DNA of 64,000 nt from Phytoseiulus persimilis (GCA_037576195.1 CM075104.1:8128775-8192774); one strand, 5' to 3'; positions 11,761 through 24,759 are shown, counted from the stretch's first letter. Notes: generated from the sequence alone by a model not told the origin. A program made the numbers and translations.

Positions 11761-14700
11761 GTCTCGTGGAAGCGGCGGGAAAGGGGCGGGGGTGAATTGA
11801 GCTGCTCCGTCGTTATCCTCATGAGCATTGAGAGCAAAATTAGGATCGGAGGACACGTCCGTGGATATTGAGGTATTGACTCCATTACCGCACGAATACC
11901 ATTCCAAAAATGGATTCCGCAGCCTCTCGAGTGGCGTTTGAGAGCCGTGCCTCATCGGGGCGATGACTTGGAGGCGATCAATGTCCGAGAGTTTGATTCA
12001 ATCACTCAAATTTTGGCTGTAGGCTCAGGGACGCCGCCGGGAGAAGCCGTGTTCCCGTGGAGATTCACCGCCGGCTCGCTTCTAATACGCAGCTCAATAT
12101 TATCCGAGGGGTTTGGAACTCTCGGACGTGGTGGAATAAGAGTTGATGGGCGCACGAACCACAATTCGCGCGAAGCTCGTGTTAATGTAGCCCTGCATCT
12201 CAGCGCTCCCCTCCATCGGTAGGACCAGCACTAGAACGGTGGAGCCGTGCCACCTCAAAGATCCGTGGGCGTATTCCCCGAGGTAGTAGTGAACAGCCTC
12301 ACCACGCCGCGCCGGGATCCTACCCAGGTCCGGTTGGCAGCGATTCTCCAAGCGTGCTCACTTCGAGCACATCTCGAACGCTTACTCGAGTCGTGCTTTG
12401 AAACTATGAAAGCCATGGCCGGAATGCATACAGCTCTCTTTGAAGAGCATCATCCGAACGATGCGCGCTCGCTCCCTTCCGCAACGCACGGCGATAGCGT
12501 TCCCCCGTAAATGCATCTTTTCCGTCTGCTCGCTCGGCCGCCCAGCTCCCCGATCGGCTCCTCCTCTCGGGGATGCATTTTTGTACATCATCCGCGTACG
12601 ACTGTCTGCGTCCGGCGCTGCATCTGGGGCTGCACGGAGCAAGGGAATCGCCGGTGTCCGCCGAGCCTCGGATGCGGCGGCCGCCTCCCCCGGAGCGAAA
12701 GTTGCGAATTCAGAGCGTTACCGGTGGGCTGGTTGGGGGAAATGGGATTTCCTATGGCCCCCCTGAGGAGCGAGCGCTCGAGAGAAATGATCTGAGAGCT
12801 CTAACATTGTTTCTTCCCCTCGAAAGCTCCGACCTGGATGTTGATGCAACGAATAGGGAAGCGATAAACCGGAAGAGGTTCCACAAAGCGAATCGACAAG
12901 ACGGCCTACTGAAATAGGAGAGCTACTACTCAGCTCCCGGCCACTTCGCTCCTATCAACTTATTTCTTCAAGCGTGTCATGATGGAAGTGACCTTCGGTG
13001 TGAGCGGATTTTGGAAATGGAGGAGACGTGCAACGGGGAATGTGAAGTCACAGGAACCGGGTCGGGACTCCAAAACGGACGGAAGAACCTCGAGAATCGA
13101 AAGAGGGAAAGAAGAAGGGAAAAAGTCCCTAACGAACTAATGCAGCACTCGAAGAGCGGAACGGTATCCAGAATCGTTTGCAGTCGGCGGCGGCAGCGGT
13201 CGTCGGCAGCTAACGGAGTGGAGTTTAAGCGAAGCCGAGCGGTATCAATTAGTGCTTCGTCACTCTCCCGAGGCTCGACAATTTAGCTCTGCTTCGATTG
13301 TTCATTGGCTGATCGAGATGATTGTTCACCTGGATGTCCTCCGTCGGCGAGCGCGGCCGCCAGCGCCAGCGTCGACGGAAATTACGACCCTCTACCGTTT
13401 GCTCTCTATTCCCGAGAGGTCACTCGGGGTCACTCGAACTTTCGCGGCCGACAGGGTCCTTTTTACAACCAGTGCCAGCAACTTTGCCACGGAGAAGCCC
13501 GATGAATCACTAATTAAATAATTTTGACTGGAGTTTGCTCAGAGATTCAGCTTTCTGCCGAGCTCTGGGTCGAATCGATGAGCGAGGCAATCGAATTCCT
13601 CTGGGTTCGGAATCTTCTTACGAAACTCCTTGAAATCGGATTCAGGAGCTACTCCGAAGTGCGGCTAGGTTTGCTCCGGTCGCAGCCTACGCATCCCATG
13701 AAATCATCGATCGCGATAAAGAACAATCGGTACGCTATTGGCACCGACTGGCAGATGATGCAATGGGAACAAAAGTCTCTTCCGTAACCCTGTATAAGTG
13801 CTCGCACGCACCAAGGCGTCTTCGTCGATTCTTGCTGCGAAGACCGATTCGTCTGCTGCCACATCGCGAAAACAGCGCTGAGGAAGAACTTGATTTCAGA
13901 AACCACTTTGTCTAGGTCGTGAAAGATTAGCGGCGACCAACGGCAATCGAGTCGACCAGAGTCCGCCTAACTGCATTTCAGCAAATGGAAAGAACCTCTC
14001 TCCAGGAACGAACGCCCACCGAGCACTTACGAGTTCATCCGCGATGTTGACCGATCGTAATCTTATATCACAGATGAGCAGATTTCGAAAAGCGAATGAG
14101 TCGGCGAAATGTTATTGTGCCGTCCTTTCCGGTGGCTTCAGGGGCCGTCGGCGGGGGACTCCTGATTAGCAAGTCTAAATGCAAGTCATGGCCTCCGGCA
14201 TAAACATCTCTCCGATACCAGCTCTTATTGTTTTCGCTGAGATAGATAATTATAATATCGGTCACTGGGCTCGCCACGCGAGTGGGAGGGAGGGACCCGT
14301 GAAGAGCTCTGAACCTGACAGGGGAGCTGCTTGATTCTGGCAGCAAACTTCTTTTGTGGATGCTCCTCTGGTGGTGAGCCAAAAACGACGAACCCAACCG
14401 ATGCCGATTGGCGCCAGTTCCTACAACCATGTCCCTTTGATTGTCGGTCCGTTCGTCCTCGCGCCCGACAATCGCTCGAGCGGGGGACTGACAACAATTC
14501 CCGCGACACTCCTCCGTACAATCATTATAGGGAGTCACGGACGCTACGGGGAGGTATTGGAACAGGTTCGAGGCAGGAGGGCCAAGTGGCCGCAGGAAGA
14601 AAGGACTTGCGGAACAGAGAACCCAGTGGAGCGGACCAGCACGCGGGGTCTGAACCCGAAAGGATACCGGAGCTCGGATCCGAGGCTATACAGCTCGAGG

Positions 14701-15556
14701 GCGAGATTCAACTAAGCCGATCGGCGAGGACACGGACGGAAGCCGAGTCGTGCCACGAAGGCCTCGGGTCACGCTCCCTCCACACCGATTGTTTTTGACC
14801 GGGCTCATTCAACAACAATCCACTTTGGCGAGTCCGTATAAATTTTCAGAAGTTCGGGCCGGGCGACCGACGCAAGACCGATTGATGGGTAATGGAAGGT
14901 TATTCTCTCCACTCGGGTGAATCCAATAGACGGGTAGCTTCCCGGTCGGTCAGCTGACTTGGCCGTTCGACGATGATATGAAGCGACACATTCCCGGCCT
15001 GGTTAATGCCGCCGTCGTTGCAGCCGTTTCGATAAATCTATTATTGATACCCTAATTACGGAATAGACGGCGGCGACGAAATTTCAGCGGCTTTGAGAAC
15101 AGCCTCCCCAGGTCTTTGATAAGTGATTCATTTTCGAAAATCAGAAGCCCGATGTCGACCACGTCGACCGCGACCTAGGCCGAGTCCCGTCGGATCGACT
15201 CCGATTTCACTCAGCCGCGACTAAATCCTGGAGAGTGGATGGAGCCAGGCAATCGAGACTAAGCATGAACCGCCGTGGCTTTTCTTGAAATGGGCTGCGA
15301 CGTTATCAGCACGAATCTAAACTGCAAACGCGAGTTGCTCCTTCAGAAGGAACAAAAGGCTCGCGGGGTACATCGCGTGTGCGACGCACCGCGGAGAGGC
15401 ATTCATCTGTCAACGATATCTGCCCCCATCGTTCAGATTGTTTCCGTCATCTTCAGAGCAAATAGTTTCCACGACGTACACGATGATCGAATTCGAACTG
15501 ATTGAGTTCCGTGACTGCACAGCAACGAGCTAACGCACGAACGTGCTCGGCTGCCG

Positions 15557-15585
15557 GCGAGCGAGCGAGCGAGCGAGCGAGCGAG
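15557..15585. repeat. (GCGA)7 microsatellite
   Basis: Seven and a quarter perfect tandem copies of GCGA. Related CGCT/CCCG/CGGT tetranucleotide stretches recur elsewhere in the window (about 4065-4098, 10702-10738, 24264-24297, 34937-34967, 40501-40538). Confidence 0.9.
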
Positions 15586-16238
15586 ATCCGAGCCGCGAGT
15601 GTAAGTGGTCGCGGAACATCAGTTTGTCAGTTAGGAATCGGCAATCCATTCCCGCGATCTGTGACGTTCCATCACCATCAACACCGCAACGGCTGCGACC
15701 GCTATCGAACTGATTATGTCTATGATCCATTGTCATCATGGAGCGCATCAGCTACATCGCCCTCGCGAGCATCCGTGGCATTCGCCACTGATTCGTGCGC
15801 CGGCGAGGTTATCGCTCGTTAGAAAATATCACAAGTTTATGCAAATCCAGCACCAGCGGCAACGACATCAACGACGACGGCCGTAACAGCGGCGGGAGCT
15901 GAGACAATGGTCTTGGATGGAAAGCGCGCTGAGCGAATGCTGGAGGTTGCTCCCGATAGACCAGGGTCAGAGATAATCGAGAGTGCGTCGTTTTGGACGA
16001 AGGAGAAGCAACTAGTCGGAGTCCCCACGCATCGAACAACCCCTGGGAGTTCGAGCCCCAGGCTGGCGAGCCGGCAGCCGCAGCCCAAGCGCTCACTCAA
16101 CGTTGGCAGGCGCCCATGCATGCACCGGCACGCGTTCTGTGTTCACTTTGTTTGAGAAACTTTCGCTGCCATCTCTGTGCGGAAGAAGTTCCGAATCGGT
16201 ACCCACATCGGTCGACTCAATCTCGGGCGGAGACTGCT

Positions 16239-16255
16239 CCGGGAAACCAGATATC
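16239..16255. repeat. Target-site duplication of the SINE, left copy
   Basis: The 17 bases ccgggaaaccagatatc are repeated identically at 16544-16560. The two copies bracket a 288-base insert carrying a tRNA-like promoter, as expected for target-primed reverse transcription. The match continues past one mismatch for about three further bases, so the exact duplication length may be 17 to 21. Confidence 0.8.
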
Positions 16256-16543
16256 TCTGTTTTCGGCTGAACCTCTCAGCCAGCCCTCAGGAGTGTCCCG
16301 GAATCACCTTTCGGTATTGCTTCAGTAACACTCCCTATCGCCTCGCAAATCCCATTGCGGGCGGTGGGCTTGGGTCTTAAGATGGTTCAGATTTAATTCT
16401 GATGTGAATTAAATCTTTTTTTTTTCACCACTTGAGAAATTTTGTTGTCCCGGCCGGGGATCGAACCCGCGATTGCGAGCTTAGCGTGGCACCCAAGGCG
16501 TTGGTTTATGCCACACGGCCAACGGACCGGTTATCCGGTCCAA
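16256..16543 (-). mobile_element. tRNA-derived SINE retrotransposon
   Basis: A 288-base insert reading on the minus strand, bounded by perfect 17-base direct repeats. Its 5' (high-coordinate) part is tRNA-like: box A TGGCCGTGTGG lies at 16511-16521 and box B GGTTCGATCCC at 16457-16467, 43 bases apart, which fits an internal RNA polymerase III promoter. The first bases form a palindrome, GGACCGG-ATAA-CCGGTCC (16524-16541). After the tRNA-like head comes an A10 tract (16416-16425), then an 11-bp inverted repeat, then about 130 bases of unrelated sequence. It does not fold convincingly as a functional tRNA because the acceptor stem is poor. It encodes no protein and would depend on a LINE reverse transcriptase elsewhere. 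The near-perfect duplications suggest a recent insertion. I do not recognise the family, and no second copy was noticed in this window. Confidence 0.72.
16389..16416. repeat. Perfect 11-bp inverted repeat next to T10
   Basis: AGATTTAATTC and GAATTAAATCT are separated by six bases (TGATGT) and followed on the + strand by ten T. It lies inside the SINE body. Read on + it mimics a bacterial intrinsic terminator; on the element's own strand it is an A-tract followed by a hairpin. Confidence 0.8.
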
Positions 16544-16560
16544 CCGGGAAACCAGATATC
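16544..16560. repeat. Target-site duplication of the SINE, right copy
   Basis: Second copy of the 17-base sequence found at 16239-16255. It immediately precedes the tRNA-like 5' end of the element on the minus strand. Confidence 0.8.
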
Positions 16561-19500
16561 GCTGGCACAAAACGCTCGGAGCAGACGATCGGGAAATTCC
16601 CCTCCCGGCCGCTGTTCCAGAGGAGTTGAGTTTCTCCTTCGACCGGAGTGCATGCGATCGACTCATTTTCGGTGTATCCATTTCCTCCCCCCTCTCGCCC
16701 CGATCCTCATTCCCTCTGTGGCCGATTCTCCATGGAGCGCGTGATGGTCACCCCGAAATTTCAACAGGGAAGCATCCTGAGAGTTTTAGCCGCCATCGAC
16801 TCGCAAGCGTCAAAGCCTGGGTTGCGAATCCGCATTCGAACGGTCCGTCCGGAATCCATGACCCTCCGAGCTGAAGGGATTGCGCGATGCGCTTGCCGTC
16901 CTCATTTGAAACCGCGGCGAGGCAGCTGCCATGGAATTCGGAAGACATTCTTCGCGAGAGTCAAGGATGGAAATTCCTCCGCTCGAGTACGGTCATACCG
17001 CGGAAAAATCGCATGCCAGGGGAGGACTCGGCTTCTGGATGATTCGCGTTCCACTCGACGACTATTCGATTCCTGAGGCTGAGAATCGTACGCTACGGCG
17101 TCCCGGAAACAGAATCAGCTGGTATCTCGACCGCACGCGCTGGCAGCTGAGAGGCGACCTTGTAACCCGTTGAGCGAAGATTATTCGCTGTAGCCACAGC
17201 TGAGCAGATCCCATGCGTCCCGTATGCCCGCACAATTTTTCGTTCATCGTCGGTCAGAGAGGAATTATTTCCGTCGTTAACTCGAGTAATCTGTTTCGAT
17301 GGAAGCCTCCAAAAGGAGAACCTCGACTTTTGGAGGCCGACGCTGGCCCTGGAAACGCCGCAATCTGGCGAAGTGAATACTCCACAGCTTGCCATTGCTT
17401 CGGATTCTCAAATTCAAATTCTCGATTTGAATATAACCGTTGGGAGGAATCGCGGTTTTCTCTCTGACCCTCATGGATGGAAGCACAAAACCCCAGAAAC
17501 GAAGAGTTACAGCTCGAACGCACGCGAGCGCCATATTCAAAGCTGTCTGACTTCCTCAGTCTGTGGTGCGAATATTCGAGTCCAAAGTAGGGCGAGGCGT
17601 TCGGCTTGTTCCCCGCTCACTCAACGAAGGACAAAGTCCTCGTCGAAATTGATAAGCTACTCGTCGATGAGCGACACGTCCTATTCTGCAGCAGATCGTC
17701 ACCCCGCCATGATTCACTCCAGGCGCGGTCTGAGCTTTTCAGCATCTATAACCGATGCTTCACCGGGGCTTGAGGTTTCCACAAAGGACTGGAATTCCAC
17801 CATGAACACTATGAACCGTTCCAGTATCTCCACTCCATCGACCTTCGCGCAGCTTCTCCTCAGAGCTTCTCGTAAAAACTCAGGAATGAGGAGCAATCAT
17901 CGTGCGATCACGTGACGGGTCGTCCGGCGGACACCGACCGATCGTCCCAGCAGGGAAAACGAGTTCTCGATGCTGACATTGATTACACCAAGGCGAGGAC
18001 TGAATCACCGCTCGTGTCACGCGGTCCGAGCCTTGAAGTTCAGTGTTCAATTCGCAGGAATCATTCCGGTAACAGCATCCCGTGGAGCGTGGAAACTGCG
18101 ACAATCATCATCACAGCGGATCGGTGCATTTTCTCGCGGCTGATCTTGCTCTTCATCAACCAACCGTCGTCCGGACTAATCTTCCGTCGGGCCCTTCCAC
18201 GAAGTTGCGAAACCGCATTCTTGCAACCCCTGCGGGCTTCCAGAGAACGAGCAGCTAGAATGACCGGCACGGCGGGCTCATAGAACGGATCCTCCCGCTT
18301 TCCTCGTCTTCTTTTGTATTCATCCATTGTATGCAGCGATATTATTTGGCATGGCTGAAGGAGCAGAGTCGACGCCGGTCGTCGCGGTCGCCGTCGTCGT
18401 CCCTGAGCTTGTGGCCCACATCGCTTTTTTCCTTTCTAAGTTCCAATGGCTTTTTTTCTCTACTCTTCCGACCGAGCAGCGGGCGCTCAGCGCATTTTAA
18501 TGAATCATTATAATTGAAACGAGTGGTAAGTGCCGCGGCCGCCGGCATTATGCATTGGCGGCGACCACTCGGACGTTTTTGTGGCGACGTGCGCGCTACT
18601 CGACACCATAAATATGCTCCTGGGCGAGACTCCTTCGCGGGGTGAGATAGACACTGGACAAGGAGGAACAAGATGACCGAAACGCATCGTGTTCGCTCGT
18701 TCCTTCCTTGCCGAGCTAATCGGTCGGCTTATTCGAACGATGGGGCAACTCAACGTGAGAGGTGGCGGGAGACAGAAGACGACCCCGAACGCAAAATAAA
18801 TTATTCTCGCGTTGCCGCGTTTACGGACGGACCCTTGAACCTGATTTAGAACTAATTTCAGAGCTCGGTGGTCCGTCCCCTGTCCCATAAACCTCAATAT
18901 AAGCAGCCCGCTCTTTAATTTGTGTTTTTTTTTTTCCCCTCATTCGAGCATACTCTCGATGTCCTCTTTCTTCTGATTCAAAGGAACCCTTGATTGGAAT
19001 CGACGCAGCCTTCGGTGACCTTCGATCGGTCGGAACTGGATCGGAGCGTGAACTTCTTGGTGTTTTCGCCGCACTCGTCGCTTGTTCGAGGCGGCAGGAA
19101 TTCCGAGCGGGGATCGATCCGATTACGAAAATCTCCCACCACGGATTTCCAGTTTGAAGAGAACGAGCGGAAGAGGGAGCTGGTGAGGGATGAGATGGAG
19201 AGCGAGACGACATTCGAAGCAAGCGAGTGAGTAAGCAAGCAAGAACAGGGTAGAGAAGATTGATTGAAGCCAGACACCATGTTAGAAAGGGTTATTGTGA
19301 ACTCTGCTTTTCCGTCCACCACTCGCACACTGCCTTGCTGTAGTTCTCTTCGCTCCACATGGTCTTGCTTCCCCCTGAGTAAAGCTCGTTTTTCCATCGC
19401 CCTCCTATTCTGATCTCGCGAGCGCCGCTCGAGCTGATGCTGCCAGGGGCCGAAGATAGAAACTCCGCTTTCTCAACGTCTTTCTTCTTTGGTGATCTCG

Positions 19501-20711
19501 TCTCGCACTGCGTCGATGTCTAAAGTAAAGTCAACCAGTCGATGAGCTCACCACTTGCGCTTGCTACCAGACTTCTGACGACGGGTATCGGATTTTATGA
19601 TCATAAAATCGCTCGCCTTTCCCCGATAGTCGTGCTGGACGATGTCGAGGGATGAGATTGAGCAAGACACTGGAAGGGTCAAACTCGAGCCTCTCGATCG
19701 CTCCTATTCCGCTGGAAAAATGATTCGAGCGCCACTTTTCGGGAACCGCCACCGCGCGATCATGGCTGCCCAAAGGCGAATCTCGCAGCTATGTTTGACA
19801 GTAGCCGATTCCTCCCGCCGCGTGACACGCGAGGACCCCTCGCAAGCGGGGGCTCTGGAACAGGAGTAACGAAAACTGTGCCAGTGCTCTCGGGAGACTA
19901 TCCAACTTCTTCTGCATCGTGTTCGCCACATCTGAGACAGTTTCCTTCCGGGGAGCAAACGTCGCAACCTACGCCGAAATTACTTTCCTGGAGGACTTTT
20001 TTTCCGGGGAGAAACGGCAGCACCGGTTCGGTCGAACGGGGGTTTTCTTTCGACATTGGGCAATGTTGTTCGGGAGGCGGAATATTCTCAGCAGAACTAT
20101 AGCTACTCCAGTCGCCCATCATGACCAACCAACATAATGTGGCTAATAGAAATTTAGGGGGAAAATCGGTGTATTTCCGGCGCACTGCCTCGAGGACATC
20201 GGTGGTTTCCGGCTTGGAGCTATTCGGAACGGTATCGAGCAGCATCGGGAATCGGCATTTCTGCGGATTCATCCTCATCGAGAATCGCCGCGCGTCCGAC
20301 AAGCATTCTGAGGAGGAGAATTTAGTGCCGGTGGTTTTCAGAATGTTGTCAACAGCAGTGCGAGGAAGAGATGCCGTTCCTCAATGCAGGACCATCCTGA
20401 ACACGACGTCGACACTGAATATTCCGTCCCAGAGATCGAATTTCCCCCTTTGTACACGCAGATTCTGACTAATGAGCGTTTTTGATGCACTATGCTAATG
20501 CTCGGTCGATTCTCTGAGCGCTGACCACCCTTGTTTGCAGGAGCATGGAATGCACGAAGGAGTGTGGGAGTCACTCAACCGATCGATGTGACAAGCGGTT
20601 CGCGAGGATCCAACTACGCGCCAACTATGGGAGAAAACAACAAGCTTCGTCGTCGGAGGCTCCATCGGAGGCGCGGCCTGTTTCTGTGAGGAAGTACTTT
20701 CGGGAGGTGAT

Positions 20712-20729
20712 CCCCCCCCCCCCCCCCCC
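20712..20729. repeat. Run of 18 C
   Basis: A perfect homopolymer of 18 cytosines followed by a short CT stretch, so the local + strand is strongly pyrimidine. Confidence 0.9.
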
Positions 20730-23700
20730 TCTCTCCAGATACGCGGCTGCCCTGTTCAAACTCTCAGAAAACACGAAGGACGCGAACGGGCACGTCTCGA
20801 CCGATTCTCTCACTTGCGATGAGAATTCATCGAATTACTAGATCGGACGACGGGCTTCCAGCCAGCCCCGGAGAGCGGTATCGAATGTCCACGCAGTTCC
20901 ATGCCTCCGGGACCTGATGACAGTCCGAGTTTCTTTTGGCGGCCATCCGTTTCGAATAACATACATCTGATCTTATTAAGGTGAACTCACTCATCGAGTC
21001 AGAGATCGGCGAAGATCAAGGGATCCGATGGACCCCATTATTATCTTTGTGGCATCCACAAAACCGACAGGAACGATTCAACGAACGCCGATCCGGTTCT
21101 CCGACTCGACATTCTGACTGTGCTCTTGGAAAACGGGAGATGGGACTCACAGCTTCGCGATGGGTTCCAACCCTGCGTCACCAACACTGCTGAGCTTCTT
21201 CGCTGGTGCTCGAGTAAAGAACGTCGATGTTGACACGGCAAAACGGTATTCTGTGATTCTGGTATCTGCTGCTACCGAAGTTCGTTGATCGGCTGCGGAC
21301 CCGTGGCGTTCCGCTTTTTCTCTTTCGTTTCCGTGCGCAGTGGTCAGATGTCGTCGTCCGATGACCCAATGACAGTCGATACGAACAGGTTTCGCGCCAC
21401 TTCCGAGAGAAGGTTCATGGGGTATGGCAGGAGCGCACATCGAGGAGTGTCCTCATGTTCTGGATCCCATCCAGGAACTGTACGTTCTGCAACTTCCGAT
21501 CTGTCTCGCGAGGGAGAGCAGAAGTCGCCTCGAAGCAATGATGAAGAATGAGCAGGGATGAAGTCCCGGAAAGCGTCTGGTAAACAACTAGCTCGATGAT
21601 TGTCGCTTTCTGCGATGGAGCTTTTGTTGGTTCACTACATCGTGCTTGTAGGCATATTATGTTTCCATGCGGCGAGCTCGACTCCTGAGCAAACCATCCT
21701 CAGCAATAACCGGGATTGGAAGGGATACAACAGTTTGATCAAACTAGGAATTCCAATATGTTCAGTACTTTTGGATAATTTGTTCCAGCAACGGGGAGGG
21801 CTCTCCCGGCGATGATCCTGAATCTTCCGAGAGCGGGGCGCGGTCACGGAACGGAAATTTTCCCGGACACGGAACGCGGGTCGTGCGTCACACAAGTCTA
21901 GGATCGGAAATGACCGAACTTGTTTGGGTGAAATACATCAATCGGCCTGATTGTCCCAAGCGCGGGGGATTTCCTCTCTCCGTGAGACCCTCCGAGGAAT
22001 GTTTTCCATAAACGGTCGAGACCTTCCGCTCAGAAACTCAAACAATCATCCTAATGGGATCGCCTAGGAGCGTTTTTTGCTACTAGCTCCGGGGAAAAAT
22101 TATGAGAATATTCAGCGGGAGACTCCTGAGTAAAAACAAGCGGAACTCCCACTTGATCCTCTGGTATTCCCTCCCCCGGCACAGATAACGGCTGTGCAAA
22201 GAGGAAACTTCTCCACAGTTCTCTCTTGGTTCGTTGACTTCGCCTGATCCTTTCCCGTGGTTCCAACCAAGCAGCCTCGCCGTTCCTGTGCGACCTCGAG
22301 GCTTGCGTGTTCCCCAAAGTGGCTTTCCCCGCGAGGTAATCATTAATTTACTTAATAGAAAAGTTGTGGCCTAGGATTTTCGGCTGCGCGTGCTCCTGGC
22401 ACCGCTTTTGTTGCGGTCGCTCCTTCCGTGCTCTTCTCGACTACTTCCCTCTTCGCACCTCAATTTTCTTCGGCCACACATGATCCGCGCACTGACGCCT
22501 CTCCTTGCCGGCAGATACCGAAGCCCAGGATGACGGATGGACGCCCGGGAAACCAAATGACAAGTGAATCATTCATCGATTCGCTTGCTGGTTGGCTTCC
22601 GAGAGGGTTTCGATAGCCTGTCCCAGGAGCAGTGTTGGATCCTTCCAGGATGCTTCGAGACGATCGAAGCTGAATCGGGAACGACTGCGGGACAACCCGG
22701 GACCGGAGCTCACCTCCAAAGTCTCCACGGAGAGGGAATTGACTCTGTACTCCTGAGCGGCGGCAGAGGCTCCAAGCGGGGTGGGAAGGGGAGGAGGTAA
22801 CAACGAGCACTCGATCGAAGGTAGATACATGTAACGGGATCCGAATCAGAGGTTTCAATCCGACGCCTCTTCAACGGCCGACATCGGCATTCGGGACATC
22901 GATATCTCGAGTCAGCGCCACCATTGTTCTCCTAACAATGAATGGATATGCTCCAATTTCAGAGTCCCCGGAACACGGTGCGATTGGGTTCTACGCGAAA
23001 TCAATCCAACCCATGGATGCGGATACTCTCTCCCCACGACAACGATTGTTGAGAAATTTTGAATCATAATCAGTGTCATGTCACGCGAATGTCCGTCGTC
23101 GTTTTCTCAGCTCCTTCCTTACTCACAGAAAGAACGAATTTGTCCTCGGTGCTCGAACATGGTCGTCTCAAGGATGCGATGGACATTCCGGAGATAAGGT
23201 CCGCGGGGCGCCGTCGCGGTCGATTTTTCTGACATCTGCGGAAATCTGGAAATCCATCCCTCCGAACGACTTACAAACCCTGTTCATGGCCAGGATCGCG
23301 GGAAGCGTTTGAGAACATTCGTTGTTTCGTGGGAGCATAATTCAAAGAACCTCACAGCAAACGTTTTAGAACCGCGTTCTGAAGCGTGACCATAGCTTCT
23401 CTGGCTTGGCCATGGGCAAACGACCAATAATCAAGTCGAATACTGTCGGTTTTCCAGCGGAATCGGACGACGGGCGGGAAGTTCGGCGGTCCGGATTCAG
23501 GTCTTCATTTTCTGAGAGTGAAGGCGTCTCACGCAAATTTCCGGTGGTCCTCGAACGGCATCTGGGAGTTGACCGAACTCCGCGCATCTTGACTGTCCTC
23601 CACTTCCTCCTCTACTCCGCTGAACAATATATAAAATTCTTCGGTTTGGTTTTCACAGTTGTCGGCATTCTTTGAACCGGTTCGGCCCGGCAATAACACA

Positions 23701-24263
23701 AGGCGAGAAGCGCCACGGGTGGAGAGGAGCTTTTCCCGCGGATCCTTGAACGTGAATCGTAATCAGGAGTTTTTCCTACACCCACAGCCTGATCCTCGGT
23801 CTCTTCGCGCCGGGGAACAGCGAATGACAGAACGGAGCGAGATTTCTGATCGTTTCGTCCATTTCAAAAGCTGCCTTAGATGAGTGACTCGACTGGTCTG
23901 AATCGAATCTCTGAGCTGAGTCCACCTCTCCCAGCCTCGGTTCCCGTAACCGTCCCCTCGACCCTCGAATATTTCTCTCTCCCCACGGAGACATCCCCGC
24001 TTTCCTCGGACAAAGTCCGCAAGGGGCGAACTGAGCAGAAAGAAAGCAGGCAGTCTCTTCGCACAGCTTGCGTGCGAGGGAATCCCCCGCTGCTCCTGCC
24101 GCTCCGGCTGCAGCCGCCACTTCAGCCGGCGGCTACGTTCTTTCGCAGCACGCTGCTTGCTTGGCCGGTCGAGCATCACACAGTAGTTGCAACACAGCAT
24201 GCGGCGCTGAATAGGTCGCTGAGGGAATCTGCTGATGCTCTGCCGTCTCCTGGTTCGGTCGAC

Positions 24264-24297
24264 CGCCCGCTCGCCCGCCCGCCCGCTCGCTCGCCCG
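24264..24297. repeat. CCCG/CGCT tetranucleotide stretch
   Basis: An imperfect tandem of cgcc, cgct and cgcc units on the + strand. It belongs to a group of similar stretches scattered over the window. Confidence 0.75.
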
Positions 24298-24759
24298 TTC
24301 AACCACCGGCTCGATCGCTGGCCTCCTGGAAAACGACGGAGCGTAGCAGCACCGGAGCAGCGTTAGCGGACCGAGCGGCGAACGCGATTGATGTATCCGA
24401 GGCAGGTTCGGGTTTGTCCCGCTCTTAGCGGAGCTCAGTTTTTCGTCAACTCAGATCCTTACACGGAGGTCTGCAATCGGGGAAGTGCACAGGAGCGAGG
24501 AGCCGCGATTCGGGAGTGAATACCCTTTTCGTATCAACTCTGATTAACTGGGCAGAACGCCGAGGCGTCGATCCCGCCCGGGCTCGAACGCGCCGTCGGA
24601 CTGGAATCCGATTCGAGAGAAACGACGATCGACTTTGTAAGCAGTATCTGAACGGAGGCTCGGTGATCCCAGCAGCTAGTCCGACAGCATTATGTCTCGT
24701 AACCCTGAGGCTTTAATCTTCTCGTTGCGGCGAACAGTCACGCACGAAGACATGCACGC

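Larger units (their letters stand above)
9403..16238. other. Long region without recognised gene
   Basis: No gene could be supported. The stretch contains a GC-rich, CpG-rich patch around 10560-10740, a (CCG/CCA) trinucleotide stretch near 11059-11085, a run of 14 C at 11747-11760, a TATAAA at 14837-14842 with no clear downstream gene, and a (GCGA) microsatellite at 15557-15585. Open frames at 11737-12222 and 14331-14798 were examined and not accepted. Confidence 0.4.
16561..24759. other. Long region without recognised gene
   Basis: No gene could be supported. Features seen are a run of 18 C at 20712-20729 and a CCCG/CGCT tetranucleotide stretch at 24264-24297. A short minus-strand frame at 17714-17880 after a good acceptor (ctcctcattcctgAG) looks helix-rich but has no identified partner exon. 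Confidence 0.4.

Noticed and set aside
11737-11955. RHGSQTP stretch resembling the histidine acid phosphatase RHGxRxP motif
   Set aside because: A seven-residue similarity with Gln in place of the conserved Arg, in a frame ending in a C14-derived poly-Gly; no other phosphatase exon was found nearby, and an equally long plus-strand frame overlaps it.
14356-14715. HGRYGEV, like the glycine loop of TGF-beta receptor kinases
   Set aside because: The residues after it do not continue as a kinase, and no VAIK, HRD or DFG motif follows in any frame; taken as chance.
16432-16545. A functional tRNA gene on the minus strand
   Set aside because: Box A and box B are good, but the acceptor and T stems pair poorly and the sequence sits inside an element with target-site duplications, so a SINE head is the better reading.
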